From Myxococcales bacterium UBA5297 (GTDB lineage Bacteria; Myxococcota; Myxococcia; Myxococcales; UBA5297), in assembly GCA_002408385.1 (NCBI GenBank), contig DHSB01000125.1, positions 1-5,206 of the forward strand: a stretch of DNA of 5,206 nucleotides, given 5' to 3'. Each line of letters opens with the position of its first letter. Position 1 is the first letter of the stretch. The notes under the pieces are model-generated. The model had not been told where the DNA came from and did no database searches. It saw only the letters and a program-made list of their open reading frames with translations. The position numbers were made by a program, and so were the translations under genes. Shown one piece after another: positions 1 through 5,190 of this stretch.

Positions 1-120
1 GTCGAAGCTGCGATCGAGCAGCCTGCCGAGGCTCAGGCCGAAGAGGTCCCGGTCGAGATGGCCGAAGAGGCCGCTCCCGCCGAAGTCGCGCCGGTCGAAG
101 CTGCCGTCGAGCAGCCGGCG
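1..120 (+). repeat. Duplicated VEAA(I/V)EQPA segment in the disordered region
   Basis: Bases 1-27 and 94-120 are near-identical copies encoding VEAAIEQPA and VEAAVEQPA, offset by 93 bases (31 codons). The first copy sits at the window edge, so the array may continue upstream. It appears to be a degenerate internal repeat of the coding region rather than a mobile element. Confidence 0.6.
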
Positions 121-1737
121 ATGGTGTTGATGGAGCAGGTGCCCGACGGAATGGCTGAACAACCGACGGCCGAGGCAGCGGATGTCGAAGAGATCGAGGT
201 CAATTCTCTCGAGCCAGCCGACGTCGTCGAACTGGCGCCGCAGACCGTTGAACAAGCCCAGCCGGCCGAGTGGTCCGTCGACACGGCGATGCCCGCCGCT
301 CCGGCCGTCGCGGTGAACGCCTACCCGGAGACGCCAGCGCTGCCCGACCCGACGTTCGAGCAGTCTTCTGCTTGGCAAGCTGCTCCGGTCGAAACCGCAG
401 CCCCGGAGTTCGGGGCAGCTCCGACGGCTGGCTGGTCGGATGAGCAACCGGACATCGAGCCTGATCGCTCGCTGTTCGGCCAGGCACCGGCGGCTCTTGC
501 CGAAGAAGAAGCTCCTCCTTCCGTCGCCCAACAGCCGGTTGCCGCGCCTGCTACAGCTATCGAGCTCGAATCCTCGCCAGACTGGCTCCAGTCAGACGGA
601 GAGGTTCCGCTCGCCAGCGCAGCCGATTTCATAACCTGGCAGGGCGAGACCAAGCCCGAGATCGAGCTCCAGAGCGGAGCCGACGCCGTTCCCAACGGCT
701 TCGTGCCGCTCCAGGGCGGCGAGCAGTGGGACGCCAACCAGTGGCAGAACGGCGAATCGCTCGCGCTCGCGCTCGACGCTCCGGCCGACGACGGCATCGA
801 GCTCGCCAGCGCAGCCGACTTCATCACCTATGCACCTGTCGCCGAACCTGCGCCTGAGCCTGAGCCGGTTGTCGCGGCGACGGCAGTCACCGAGCCGGAT
901 CAAGCGGCCTGGGCGCAACCGATGCTCGCGCCAGAGCCCGAACCACAGCCAGAGCCCGTGGCCATTCCGGCGCCTGTGCCTGCGTCGCAGGTGGTGACTG
1001 AATCGGCCATCGCAGCTCCCGCGCCTGACCCTGCCTGGGGCGTGCCGGACGAAGAGCCGGAGGCCATCGAAGAGATCGACGTCGAGGAGATCGAGACCGA
1101 GCCCATCGAGTTGAGCTCCGAAGACGTTCAGGAGGCCGCTGTGCCTTCTGCTCAGCAGCCGGCGCCTCAGCAGGCCTGGCCCCAGGCTCAGCAACCGGCG
1201 CCGCAGCAAGCCTGGCCCCAGGTTCAGCAGTCGGCGCCTCAGCAGGCCTGGCCCCAGGTTCAGCAGTCGGCGCCGCAGCAGGCCTCGCCCCAGGCTCAGC
1301 AGCACGTTTCGAGCATCCCGCTGCACGCGGCGCCGGCTCCGGCTGCGGCCCAGTCCCGATCGGCGGTCATGTCGGGCGAGCACCGCGTCATCGTCCACAC
1401 GATGGAAGGTCAGGTAAAGCGCGGGATCCTGCGCAACGCGAACCTGGACGCGGAGAGCCTCGACCTCGAGATCCTGGCTGGCCAGCCGCCTCTGCGCATG
1501 CCGACTGCGCGGCTGAAGGCCGTCTTCTTCCAGCTCGTGCCCGGTGCCCGCCCGGCTCCGCCGCAGGGTCAGAAGCTGCGCGTCACCTTTGTCGACGGCC
1601 GCCAGGTTGCCGGGTTTGCGCCCGCCTACGATCCCAACGAGCCGGGGTTCTTCCTGCTGCCCGCCGATACGCGAACCAACCCGGCCGAGCGCATTTACAT
1701 CTACCGCGCAGCCATCAAGAGCATCGCCCGCGGGTAG
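1..1737 (+). CDS. Large acidic disordered protein with a C-terminal two-copy beta domain (DUF6982-like), 5' partial
   Basis: The reading frame is open from base 1, so the true start lies upstream; the ATG at 58 has no special support. The visible part is 578 residues, ending in TAG. Residues 1-455 are rich in Ala, Pro, Glu, Val and Gln with almost no Lys, which indicates an acidic, intrinsically disordered region. Within it are acidic DVEEIE blocks, repeated I-E-L-x-S-x-x-D motifs and four tandem 12-residue Q/P/A/W units. The C-terminus looks folded: residues about 461-510 and 525-577 are two similar halves, each beginning with a beta hairpin around an EG or DG turn (VHTMEG; VTFVDG) and ending in a basic-hydrophobic strand (RLKAVFF; AAIKSIARG). 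The second half has the G-F-F-L-L-P-A-D and N-x-A-E-R-I-Y-I-Y pattern that I recall from the DUF6982 type of myxobacterial protein; this is from memory. An N-terminal domain may lie off-window. Function is unknown; a scaffold or regulatory role is only a guess. Confidence 0.88.
   Translation, partial: VEAAIEQPAEAQAEEVPVEMAEEAAPAEVAPVEAAVEQPAMVLMEQVPDGMAEQPTAEAADVEEIEVNSLEPADVVELAPQTVEQAQPAEWSVDTAMPAAPAVAVNAYPETPALPDPTFEQSSAWQAAPVETAAPEFGAAPTAGWSDEQPDIEPDRSLFGQAPAALAEEEAPPSVAQQPVAAPATAIELESSPDWLQSDGEVPLASAADFITWQGETKPEIELQSGADAVPNGFVPLQGGEQWDANQWQNGESLALALDAPADDGIELASAADFITYAPVAEPAPEPEPVVAATAVTEPDQAAWAQPMLAPEPEPQPEPVAIPAPVPASQVVTESAIAAPAPDPAWGVPDEEPEAIEEIDVEEIETEPIELSSEDVQEAAVPSAQQPAPQQAWPQAQQPAPQQAWPQVQQSAPQQAWPQVQQSAPQQASPQAQQHVSSIPLHAAPAPAAAQSRSAVMSGEHRVIVHTMEGQVKRGILRNANLDAESLDLEILAGQPPLRMPTARLKAVFFQLVPGARPAPPQGQKLRVTFVDGRQVAGFAPAYDPNEPGFFLLPADTRTNPAERIYIYRAAIKSIARG
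604..828 (+). repeat. Paired LASAADFIT motif copies
   Basis: Bases 610-636 and 802-828 both encode LASAADFIT and differ at only two wobble bases (gat/gac, ata/atc). They lie 192 bases (64 codons) apart in otherwise diverged low-complexity sequence. The near identity at DNA level points to a fairly recent internal duplication or to conservation of a short linear motif. Confidence 0.65.
1150..1302 (+). repeat. Four tandem 36-bp units encoding a 12-residue Q/P/A/W repeat
   Basis: Units start at 1150, 1186, 1222 and 1258, with a 9-base partial fifth unit at 1294. Each encodes (A/V)QQ(P/S)APQQA(W/S)PQ. Units 1 and 3 differ at only two bases. The alternating cct/ccg codon for the second Pro (units 1 and 3 versus 2 and 4) suggests that a 72-bp pair was duplicated. 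The units are in frame, so copy-number change would not break the gene. They lie in the disordered linker about 55 residues before the C-terminal domain. Confidence 0.92.
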
Positions 1738-1763
1738 CCGCAACCAGGGGCGAGGATCATCTG

Positions 1764-1800
1764 GGGCCGCGTGCCGCTGCGACACGCGGCCCTCTTCTTG
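1764..1800 (+). terminator. Intrinsic terminator after the large acidic-protein gene
   Basis: A 10-bp perfect GC-rich stem (1764-1773 paired with 1783-1792) encloses a 9-base loop. It is followed directly by a T-rich tract (tcttctt, 1793-1799). It lies 26 bases after the TAG of the upstream gene, the expected place for a Rho-independent terminator. Confidence 0.78.
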
Positions 1801-2022
1801 GGTCGAGCCGCCGCGCGGAGCCGAGGTGCTTGAGAGCTCAGCAAGTCGAGGGTCATGCTCTTCGCAAGAAGAAGGCGTCGAGCGCTGACGAAGGAGCGTA
1901 TCGGGGCGCTCACCGGCGCGTTTCCATGTCCGAGAACTCGCACCCAGGGCCGTCAACCGCGGGAGGTTTCCGAAGCTTGTCTTTCGAGCGGGCTTCGGGC
2001 AGGAATGTCTGCGCGGGATTGT
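1801..2022. other. Stretch without a supported gene
   Basis: Short ORFs cross this stretch in several frames, but they are Arg- and Ser-rich, overlap one another and lack ribosome binding sites. It should hold the promoter of the small gene at 2037, but no strong sigma-70 or sigma-54 match is visible. Confidence 0.5.
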
Positions 2023-2023
2023 G

Positions 2024-2029
2024 AGGAGG
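2024..2029 (+). promoter_or_regulatory. Perfect Shine-Dalgarno AGGAGG that fixes the start at 2037
   Basis: AGGAGG ends 7 bases before the ATG at 2037, the optimal spacing. It ends only 1 base before the in-frame ATG at 2031, too close for initiation. The downstream ATG is therefore the likely start. Confidence 0.8.
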
Positions 2030-2036
2030 AATGGGG

Positions 2037-2237
2037 ATGAGCAGCTTCACGGGCATCAAAGTCTTCTCCACCACCCTGGCGCGCGATCGTGAGGCGATGG
2101 GCGAGACGATCACGAAGTGGCTGCGCGAGCATCCGCAGAACGAAATCGTCGACAAAGTGGTCACCCAGTCGAGCGACAAGGAGTTTCACTGCCTGACGAT
2201 CACGCTCTTCTACAGGGAGCGAGAAAACAGGCGGTAG
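2037..2237 (+). CDS. Small conserved-looking protein, 66 residues, beta-alpha-beta-beta pattern
   Basis: The start is the ATG at 2037, chosen from the AGGAGG spacing; an ATG six bases upstream is too close to it. The protein ends in TAG. The predicted order is a strand (TGIKVFS, residues 5-11), an amphipathic helix (12-32, ending near TKWLREHP), a strand (EIVDKVVTQ, 36-44), a polar turn (SSDKE), a strand (FHCLTITLFY, 50-59) and a charged tail. This layout recalls small proteins such as the sporulation protein Cse60 family (IKVF-like first strand, VD-x-x-x strand, hydrophobic last strand), but the likeness is one of pattern only. I recall similar small unnamed proteins in myxobacteria. No catalytic motif is seen; it is probably soluble and cytoplasmic and may form oligomers. 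It stands alone: a terminator precedes it and the rhomboid gene follows after 114 bases. Confidence 0.85.
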   Translation: MSSFTGIKVFSTTLARDREAMGETITKWLREHPQNEIVDKVVTQSSDKEFHCLTITLFYRERENRR

Positions 2238-2247
2238 CCCTCGGTCC

Positions 2248-2273
2248 CCAATCGAACCCGGGGCCGCGATTGG
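2248..2273 (+). other. Inverted repeat CCAATCG/CGATTGG after the small gene
   Basis: A perfect 7-bp inverted repeat (2248-2254 and 2267-2273) encloses a 12-base GC-rich loop, 10 bases after the stop at 2237. No T-tract follows, so it is at best a weak terminator. It could also be an operator-like site upstream of the rhomboid gene. Confidence 0.4.
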
Positions 2274-2351
2274 CTCGGGCAGCGCGGCGCATGCTTGGCT
2301 GAGGTGGACGGAAGATTCGCTACCGGCCCGCAGTTCTGGAGCTAGGCGCCC

Positions 2352-3131
2352 ATGCATCCCCGTCACTACCAGATGAACACAGGAGGCATGTTCTCGCGGC
2401 CCCCGCAGGGCGTGCTGGCCATCATGATCGCCACCGCGGTGGCGAGCGTGGTCGCGATGGCCTCGGCCGGCGCCTTCGGCACCGGCGGCCTGACGCGCTT
2501 GCTGATGTTCTCGCCCTCGGCGGTCCTCGACGAGTGGCGCATCTGGACGCCCTTCACCTACCTCTTCGTCACCCTCAGCCCCATCCAACTGCTCTTCTGG
2601 GAAGGATTCGGCCTTTGGATGTTTGCCTCCACGCTCGAGAGGCAATGGGGGACCCGGCGCTTCCTCTTCTTCTTCTTCGCCACCGGCACCGGCGCCGCGT
2701 TGCTCACGACGCTGCTGGGCGCTTTCGCTGCTCCCTTGCGAGTCGCCCCGCCTTTCGCCTTTGACGGTACCTACGTCGCCTTCGAGGCCGCGATTCTCGG
2801 CTGGGTGCTGATGAACTGGCAGGCGACCGCGATGTTCTTCTTCCTGCCGATGCGCGCCCCCTGGCTGCTCGTCATCGCGCTGGTCTTTCCATTTCTCGGA
2901 ATCGTCGCCGGCAACTGGATCCCCTACGTCCCAGTGCTCTCGGGAATGGGTATCGGGTACCTGCTGCTCAAGCGCAATCTGTCGGTGCGCGGGCTCTGGT
3001 TGCGCTTTCGCGCCTGGAGTATCCGGCGCCACCTCGACCGGACCAGATCCAAGTCACACCTGCACGTCGTCCCTCGCGACGACGACAGCGAGGAGGGCGA
3101 GCAGCAGCGCCCGCCAAAGTATCTGAACTAG
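2352..3131 (+). CDS. Rhomboid-fold membrane protein lacking the catalytic dyad (probable pseudoprotease)
   Basis: This 259-residue inner-membrane protein has about six helices, near residues 19-40, 72-94, 103-128, 138-157, 168-187 and 191-206. GGAG at 2338-2341 lies 10 bases before the chosen ATG; ATGs at 2373 and 2388 are less well placed. Rhomboid hallmarks are the EWR-WTPFTYLF loop (61-72), LW-F-STLE (88-96) and the QWG-RRFLFFF segment (98-108). Active rhomboids cleave substrates in the membrane using a Ser in GxSG (helix 4) and a His in helix 6. Here the GxSG position reads AFDG, so Ser is replaced by Asp138. The His position falls on Val194-Ser197 (VLSGMGIGYLL), and the oxyanion Asn of helix 2 aligns with Glu84. 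The cytoplasmic tail is basic (LWLRFRAWSIRRHLDR), then acidic, and ends in KYLN, a layout I recall from myxobacterial rhomboid homologues. It is probably a non-catalytic binding or chaperone-like membrane protein. The fold is fairly sure; the role is inferred. Confidence 0.87.
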   Translation: MHPRHYQMNTGGMFSRPPQGVLAIMIATAVASVVAMASAGAFGTGGLTRLLMFSPSAVLDEWRIWTPFTYLFVTLSPIQLLFWEGFGLWMFASTLERQWGTRRFLFFFFATGTGAALLTTLLGAFAAPLRVAPPFAFDGTYVAFEAAILGWVLMNWQATAMFFFLPMRAPWLLVIALVFPFLGIVAGNWIPYVPVLSGMGIGYLLLKRNLSVRGLWLRFRAWSIRRHLDRTRSKSHLHVVPRDDDSEEGEQQRPPKYLN

Positions 3132-3133
3132 CG

Positions 3134-3156
3134 ACAGCGCCCTGGGCGACCGCTGT
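3134..3156. terminator. Weak hairpin between convergent genes
   Basis: ACAGCG (3134-3139) and CGCTGT (3151-3156) form a 6-bp stem starting 3 bases after the rhomboid stop. A smaller internal stem (cgcc/ggcg) competes with it. There is no T-tract, so termination here is uncertain. Confidence 0.3.
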
Positions 3157-3244
3157 AGACTCGAGCGCTTCGCCGAGCATGTCTCGCGCCGCGATGAGGG
3201 AGGCCGAGGCGAGGTGCCCGATCTCCGCCTCGCGAGCTCGACCT

Positions 3245-3312
3245 GCGCGCGGGCGGACCGGCTATCGCTCGACGGAGCCTTCGGCGCCCCTTCAGGCCCG
3301 CCTGCCGCGCGC
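3245..3312. other. Long imperfect GC-rich stem-loop at the 3' end of the minus-strand gene
   Basis: GCGCGCGG (3245-3252) pairs with CCGCGCGC (3305-3312). After a 3-base bulge the stem continues as GCGG (3253-3256) with CCGC (3298-3301). The loop is about 41 bases. It starts 3 bases after the TAA of the minus-strand gene (3316-3318) and may act as a 3' boundary for transcription. No U-tract is seen, so it may be only a product of high GC. Confidence 0.33.
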
Positions 3313-3315
3313 CCC

Positions 3316-3963
3316 TTACAGCGAGCGCGCGACTCCGATCAGGACGGCAGCGATGAGCGCCAGCCCGATCCCGGAGATCAGGAACGCGTTCACGTGACGA
3401 AGGCGTATCTCCCGAACCCCTGCGCCCGCGAACCAGCGATTGGCCGCCTCGACCCTCGCGTCGAGCGACAGCTCGCCGTCGACTCCGAGTCCTTGCTCCT
3501 TGAGTCGCTCGACCCGGCGTCGGTGGGCCGCGAGGAGCTGCTCCGGGGTCGCGCCTGGGACACCACCGGCGAGGTAGCCGTCGCGCTCGTTGCCATAGCG
3601 CTTGTGGTCGGCCGTGAGCACGAATCCGCCTTTGTGAAAAGGCGTGAGCAGATAGAGCCGCACGTGCTTTCCGTAGCGAAACGCGGAGCCGAAAGTCTGC
3701 TCGGCTAGATGGACGTAGTCATAGCTGAGCACCGCCGGGCGCAGCGGCGCCTTCTCGTGATGGACACCGAGCCTCTGAAAGCCGAGCGGAGCAAGCTCAG
3801 CGTCCATCTGTTCGAAGAGGGGGTGATCGACGCCCTTGTCGTCCTCGCTGCCCTTGCGGGCGCGGGTCATTCCCGGCTTGAGGCACAGGAGCGCGCCCGG
3901 CAGGTTGCGCCAGAGGACAAACCCGAGGAGCAGCAGGCTGATCAATGGACGGACGTAGCTCAC
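3316..3963 (-). CDS. Membrane protein of unknown family with one helix at each end
   Basis: The protein has 215 residues from GTG at 3963 to TAA. The longest frame begins at a TTG at 4056, but those three bases are also the start of a near-consensus -35 box whose transcript would begin near 4021, so I prefer the GTG. A weak AGGG lies 5 bases upstream of it. A hydrophobic segment at about residues 5-28 (PLISLLLLGFVLW, then NLPGALLCL) and another at 192-212 (FLISGIGLALIAAVLIG) flank a soluble domain of roughly 160 residues. That domain contains LFEQMDAELAPLGFQRLG (49-66), a beta-rich middle (VRLYLLTPFHKGGFVLTAD) and a helical PGATPEQLLAAHRRRVERL (136-154). I do not recognise the family. Topology depends on orientation, but the soluble domain is held between two membrane anchors. 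It is convergent with the rhomboid gene, and no partner gene adjoins it. Confidence 0.8.
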   Translation of the reverse strand: MSYVRPLISLLLLGFVLWRNLPGALLCLKPGMTRARKGSEDDKGVDHPLFEQMDAELAPLGFQRLGVHHEKAPLRPAVLSYDYVHLAEQTFGSAFRYGKHVRLYLLTPFHKGGFVLTADHKRYGNERDGYLAGGVPGATPEQLLAAHRRRVERLKEQGLGVDGELSLDARVEAANRWFAGAGVREIRLRHVNAFLISGIGLALIAAVLIGVARSL

Positions 3964-4027
3964 GAGGACCCTATCTGCCCGGATGCCGAACTGGCGAGCA
4001 AGACGAACGGCTGCGACGAAGACCGGG

Positions 4028-4056
4028 AGTCTATGGGGGCGTTCCCGGCGGGTCAA
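4028..4056 (-). promoter_or_regulatory. Near-consensus sigma-70 promoter for the two-helix membrane protein gene
   Basis: On the minus strand TTGACC (4056-4051, 5 of 6 consensus bases) is followed by a spacer of exactly 17 bases and TAGACT (4033-4028, 4 of 6). Transcription would start near 4021, giving a leader of about 58 bases before the GTG at 3963. This conflicts with translation from the TTG at 4056. Confidence 0.5.
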
Positions 4057-4390
4057 ACGCGGGTGCCGACGGGGACCGGCGCGAGACAGCGGCCACTTGG
4101 GAGCTCATTCACCTGCGCCGCACCGCGTTTCACCGCGCCCAAGCCGACGGGCAAGTGCCCCTTCGCAACCTGGCCGAGCTGAAGCCAACGCGGGCTCTCC
4201 ATGGCTCCAGTCCGGGCCCGACGTCACCCCGATCGCAAATGCGCGCGGATGAGGCTCGCACCTTGTCTGAGCTGCTGCGTGGGCCGCTTCCTTTGGCCAA
4301 GCCGGCAAGGACTCGCCCGCGAAGGGACGACTCGATCTCGCCGGCAGCTCCAGAGCGCTTGCCAAGGCCCGGGCTGCCTGACGCTTCCCC
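4057..4390. other. Intergenic stretch without a supported gene
   Basis: Several short ORFs on both strands cross here, but their translations are Arg/Ser/Pro-rich, lack any recognisable domain and have no good ribosome binding sites. No tRNA, attachment site or repeat array is visible. It separates the two minus-strand transcription units. Confidence 0.55.
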
Positions 4391-4395
4391 ATGGG

Positions 4396-4426
4396 GACGT
4401 GGCCACCCGCGAGAGGCGGCCATGTC
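4396..4426 (-). terminator. Hairpin downstream of the lipoprotein gene
   Basis: GACGTGGCC (4396-4404) pairs with GGCCATGTC (4418-4426) as a 9-bp stem with one G-T wobble and a 13-base loop. It begins 18 bases past the lipoprotein stop, on the transcript side. A perfect palindrome CCCCATGGGG (4387-4396) adjoins it. There is no U-tract, so it may be a transcript-stabilising or Rho-associated structure rather than a classic terminator. Confidence 0.45.
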
Positions 4427-4444
4427 GCTTTCTGGCCTGCTCCT

Positions 4445-4765
4445 TTAGAGGCCCGAGAGCCTCGCCCTGGACTTCGAGCCTCCGCCCTGCGCGCTCGCGG
4501 CGCGCGCCGACCGAACCTTGACCGGCTTGGACTTCTCCGTCTTGATGGGCTCCCACTTCGTGTAGACGAGCGAGTCAGCGCTGCGCGGCACGTTGGGTAC
4601 GGGGACCCCTTGCGCCGCCGCCTCCTCGAGAGGCTCTTCTCCACGGGCGATGATTCGGTCGATGCGCGCATCCTCCTCATAGCCCCAGCTCCGATAGCCC
4701 ATGCACCCTTCGGCGGTCACGATTGCGAGCGCGGCGAGCACCGCGCGAGTCTTCAAGCCAGCCAT
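4445..4765 (-). CDS. Small predicted lipoprotein
   Basis: The protein has 106 residues from ATG at 4765 to TAA. The frame extends 21 codons upstream to 4828, but GGAGGAGG lies 7 bases before the 4765 ATG and a signal peptide starts exactly there. Residues 1-21 form a lipoprotein signal: positive n-region (LKTR), hydrophobic core (AVLAALAIV) and lipobox Ala-Glu-Gly-Cys with Cys21. The lipobox is slightly atypical (Ala at -3, Glu at -2). The mature protein of about 86 residues is polar: a WGYEEDARIDRIIARGEEPL segment (28-47) followed by a basic Lys/Ser/Ala-rich tail. By the usual pathway it would be lipid-modified and anchored to an envelope membrane; function is unknown. It overlaps the upstream gene by 13 bases, so translation is probably coupled. 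Confidence 0.82.
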   Translation of the reverse strand: MAGLKTRAVLAALAIVTAEGCMGYRSWGYEEDARIDRIIARGEEPLEEAAAQGVPVPNVPRSADSLVYTKWEPIKTEKSKPVKVRSARAASAQGGGSKSRARLSGL

Positions 4766-5184
4766 CCTCTCCCCTCCTCCGTCTCGCCCTGCGTCTGTTC
4801 GACCTGCTCTACTTGCTCTGGTGCCCACTGCGTGGCCTCTTCCAAGGCGAAGCGCGCGAACCGCGCGAGCGCCGGTCCGACCGCTGCCGACGCCGCCCGA
4901 AGCGCCTCGCGGGCCTCGGGGCTGCGGTGGTGCGCCAAGAAGACGAGCGCGCGCTTCTTCTCGACCACCGATGACCCGGGATGGCTGAGCACCTCGACCG
5001 CCGGAGCGATCTGGCAGGCGGGCACCCGCTCCAGCGGCATCGACAGCAGGTCATGGGACTCGAGGTAGTCCCTCAGCGCCAAATGGTCGGCAAGCTCCCA
5101 CCCGGTCGCCTCGTGGACGATCATCGGCATCGCCATCGGCCCGCCCTGCTCGAATCTCTGCCTGCGCCTGCTCTTGCGTCCCAT
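4753..5184 (-). CDS. Helical, possibly HEAT-like protein of unknown function
   Basis: The protein has 143 residues from ATG at 5184 to TGA. The upstream leader is AGAGAG preceded by a poly-G run, which stands where a Shine-Dalgarno would be. In-frame ATGs at 5136, 5130 and 5124 are alternatives; the 5136 ATG has a G-rich AGGGCGGG before it. The first 15 residues are very basic (GRKSRRRQR). Residues about 59-118 form short amphipathic helices (PAVEVLSH; EKKRALVFLAHH; SPEAREALRAASA; ALARFARFALEEA) with the spacing of a HEAT-type repeat pair; this is inferred from pattern only. The tail is Gln/Glu-rich (EQVEQVEQTQ). There is no signal peptide or membrane segment, so it is likely cytoplasmic. It overlaps the lipoprotein gene and probably shares its transcript. 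Confidence 0.78.
   Translation of the reverse strand: MGRKSRRRQRFEQGGPMAMPMIVHEATGWELADHLALRDYLESHDLLSMPLERVPACQIAPAVEVLSHPGSSVVEKKRALVFLAHHRSPEAREALRAASAAVGPALARFARFALEEATQWAPEQVEQVEQTQGETEEGRGWLA
4773..4780 (-). promoter_or_regulatory. Strong Shine-Dalgarno of the lipoprotein gene
   Basis: GGAGGAGG on the minus strand lies inside the end of the upstream gene, 7 bases before the ATG at 4765. It decides the start in favour of 4765 over the upstream candidate at 4828 and supports efficient re-initiation after the overlapping stop. Confidence 0.8.
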
Positions 5185-5190
5185 CTCTCT

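Noticed and set aside
592..1956. 454-residue open frame antisense to the large acidic protein gene
   Set aside because: It mirrors the tandem repeats and low complexity of the sense gene, is Arg/Leu-rich without a domain, and runs over the terminator of that gene. It is typical of a high-GC shadow frame.
1977..2006. Possible promoter TTGTCT-18-AGGAAT for the small gene
   Set aside because: It matches only 4 of 6 and 3 of 6 consensus bases; such a match is expected by chance in a region of this length.
2241..2266. tRNA-like T-loop (GGTTCGATT on the minus strand)
   Set aside because: The position closing the T-loop is G rather than C, and no acceptor, D or anticodon arm can be drawn around it.
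1953..3032. 359-residue open frame antisense to the small gene and rhomboid gene
   Set aside because: Its Gly/Glu/Arg/His-rich translation has no domain, and the sense strand carries clear membrane segments and good start signals.
3214..4182. Plus-strand frames opposite the two-helix membrane protein (3214-3708, 3709-4182)
   Set aside because: They lack ribosome binding sites and domains. The minus frame has two well-formed membrane helices and a promoter.
4105..4680. 191-residue minus frame overlapping the lipoprotein gene
   Set aside because: It is Arg/Ser-rich low complexity with no domain, and overlaps a gene with a clear signal peptide and Shine-Dalgarno.
4445..4828. Longer 127-residue version of the lipoprotein
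   Set aside because: Its extra 21 residues (Arg/Gly/Asp-rich) would bury the signal peptide, and the strong GGAGGAGG serves the start at 4765.
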